Shown here: positions 62,960-64,000 of the stretch, piece by piece | How positions within the stretch are numbered: the stretch's first letter is position 1 | Layout: every line of letters begins with the position of its first letter | NCBI RefSeq assembly: GCF_000611675.1 | Contig: NZ_JATV01000002.1 | Coordinates: 1 to 64,000 of the forward strand | From: Flavobacterium succinicans LMG 10402 | GTDB taxonomy: Bacteria > Bacteroidota > Bacteroidia > Flavobacteriales > Flavobacteriaceae | DNA length: 64,000 nt | Reading direction: 5' to 3' | Position numbers and translations under genes: made by a program | The notes under the pieces: model-generated | The model's database searches: none | What the model was told of the DNA's origin: nothing | What the model saw: the letters and a program-made list of their open reading frames with translations, nothing else

Positions 62960-64000
62960 ATGCAAATCCTAAAGTATCTTTTTTTATTATTTCTACTCAG
63001 TATTGTTGCCACTACTATCTTTATTGCTACGCAAAAAGGTGATTTTCAATTGGAACGCAGTAAAGTAATCAACTCACCTAAATCGGCCGTTTTTACTTAT
63101 GTTAACGACTACCAAAACTGGCCCGATTTCAACACTTGGATGCTTGAAGATTCGAGTTTAAACATGACTTATTCTGGTATTACTTCTGGAAATGGAGCCT
63201 CATGTTCGTGGACAGGAGCAGAAGGAACAGGTGATATTGTGACGATAAAAAGCAAAATCAATGAGAGTATTGTTCAAAAACTAAACAATAACGGAACCGA
63301 ATCCGAGGTACTTTGGAACTTCAAGGATACTGTTGGAGGTACAAAAGTCACTTGGAAAACCAAAGGTAACTTGAGTTTCGAATTAAAAATGTTGGCCGCT
63401 TTAAAAGGAGGAGTTGAACGTAATTTAGGAAGTATTTACGAAAAGAGCTTGATCAATTTAGATAAAATCTTAGACTACGAAATGAATACTTATTCCTCTA
63501 AAGTAGTAGGTGAAGTTCGAAAAACTTCAACAAATTATATCAGCCAAACTTTTAGCAGTAAAACAAGTAATATTGCAAAAAACAGTAAAATTGTTTTTGA
63601 GAAATTAACTAACTATTGTAGTGCGAATGGCATTAAAATCTCGGGAGTACCCTTTATCATCTACCATCTTTACGACTTACCCAAAGAAACAGTAAAACTA
63701 TCATTTTGCCTCCCGATCCAAGACGAAAACTTAATAAGTATTGAAAAAGACATAACTATTGGCGAGCTTGAAGGTTTCCCTGCGGTAAAAACGATAGCAA
63801 AAGGGGATTATAGGCACATGTTAAAAGCTTTAGATAAAACTGCTAGTTATTTTAACACAAAAGGCATTTCCAGAGCAACAACATTTTCTCATATTGAGGT
63901 TTATACCGTTGGAAAGAATAAAAGCACAAAACCTTCTGAATGGATTACAACGATCTATACTCCTATTCAACCAAAAGTTGTTCCATCTCCAATTGTTCGA
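62960..64000 (+). CDS. SRPBCC-domain protein with GyrI-like C-terminal domain (truncated by window end)
   Basis: Open from ATG at 62960 to the window end without a stop (347 codons), so the C-terminus is missing. An N-terminal membrane helix (LKYLFLLFLLSIVATTIFIA) precedes an SRPBCC/polyketide-cyclase-like ligand-binding fold (about residues 28-170; INSPKSAVFTYVNDYQNWPDFNTW, VTWKTKGNLSF, LGSIYEKSLINLDKIL). From about residue 195 the sequence fits a GyrI-like/effector-binding fold (GIKISGVPFIIYHLYD, FPAVKTIAKGDYRHM). Such fusions are common in Bacteroidota and probably bind a small hydrophobic ligand; the role is unknown. Confidence 0.8.
   Translation, partial: MQILKYLFLLFLLSIVATTIFIATQKGDFQLERSKVINSPKSAVFTYVNDYQNWPDFNTWMLEDSSLNMTYSGITSGNGASCSWTGAEGTGDIVTIKSKINESIVQKLNNNGTESEVLWNFKDTVGGTKVTWKTKGNLSFELKMLAALKGGVERNLGSIYEKSLINLDKILDYEMNTYSSKVVGEVRKTSTNYISQTFSSKTSNIAKNSKIVFEKLTNYCSANGIKISGVPFIIYHLYDLPKETVKLSFCLPIQDENLISIEKDITIGELEGFPAVKTIAKGDYRHMLKALDKTASYFNTKGISRATTFSHIEVYTVGKNKSTKPSEWITTIYTPIQPKVVPSPIVR

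Overview
The window reads as a chromosome segment of a member of Flavobacteriaceae (Bacteroidota), most likely Flavobacterium or a close relative. The evidence is the low GC content, TAnnTTTG-type -7 boxes in front of several genes (the Bacteroidota sigma-A consensus), starts without Shine-Dalgarno sequences, SusC/SusD proteins, a bacillithiol gene (bshB1), a DUF4834 gene and several conserved small flavobacterial proteins. No rRNA, CRISPR array, integrase or complete insertion sequence was seen. One tRNA gene, tRNA-His(GTG), is present.

Layout. Positions 1-7.6 kb look accessory: an orphan gene, an acyltransferase flanked by two related long hairpins (A, 499-606; B, 1714-1825), an AraC-type regulator divergent from a four-gene operon (NodB/PuuE-like lipoprotein, MDR oxidoreductase, secreted cupin, Old Yellow Enzyme), a third hairpin (C, 6547-6652), a GNAT acetyltransferase broken by one TGA codon, and unassigned sequence. 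From 7.6 to 25.3 kb it is mostly housekeeping: an rRNA methyltransferase, another methyltransferase, a ZIP metal transporter, murQ, a ParD/ParE-like toxin-antitoxin pair overlapping a pentapeptide-repeat gene, TerC, formate-THF ligase (fhs), the topoisomerase IV operon (parE, a small membrane protein, a PDDEXK nuclease-like gene, parC), tRNA-His, bshB1, an endonuclease III without iron-sulfur cysteines, and an ECF sigma factor followed by an unlisted 47-residue gene.

From 25.6 to 46.7 kb lies a complete polysaccharide utilization locus, all on the minus strand. In transcription order it encodes a Y_Y_Y/LuxR sensor-regulator, SusC, SusD, a surface glycan-binding lipoprotein, a GH16 glucanase, a clan GH-A glycosidase, a large cytoplasmic phosphorylase-like enzyme (GH94-like, best fit GH149), a GH17 enzyme, a GPH-type sugar symporter and a GH3 beta-glucosidase. 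GH16, GH17 and GH3 together point to a beta-1,3-glucan such as laminarin. The model is surface cleavage by GH16/GH17, SusCD import, periplasmic trimming, symport of short oligosaccharides and cytoplasmic phosphorolysis.

From 46.9 to 64 kb are uvrA, an MscS channel, an envelope-glycan operon (yfhO, a 45-residue gene, a nucleotidyltransferase, a GT4 glycosyltransferase, a flippase), DUF4834, an OxyR with both redox cysteines, mnmD, ilvE, a MazG-like pyrophosphohydrolase, a small membrane protein, and an SRPBCC protein cut off by the window end.

The least explained signals are the covarying hairpin elements around single-gene modules near the left end, the overlap of a ParE-type toxin with a Qnr-like pentapeptide protein, the nuclease gene inside the topoisomerase IV operon, the 45-residue/nucleotidyltransferase pair, and the inferred phosphorolytic branch of the glucan locus. 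All functional calls rest on reading motifs and recalled family knowledge; no search was run.
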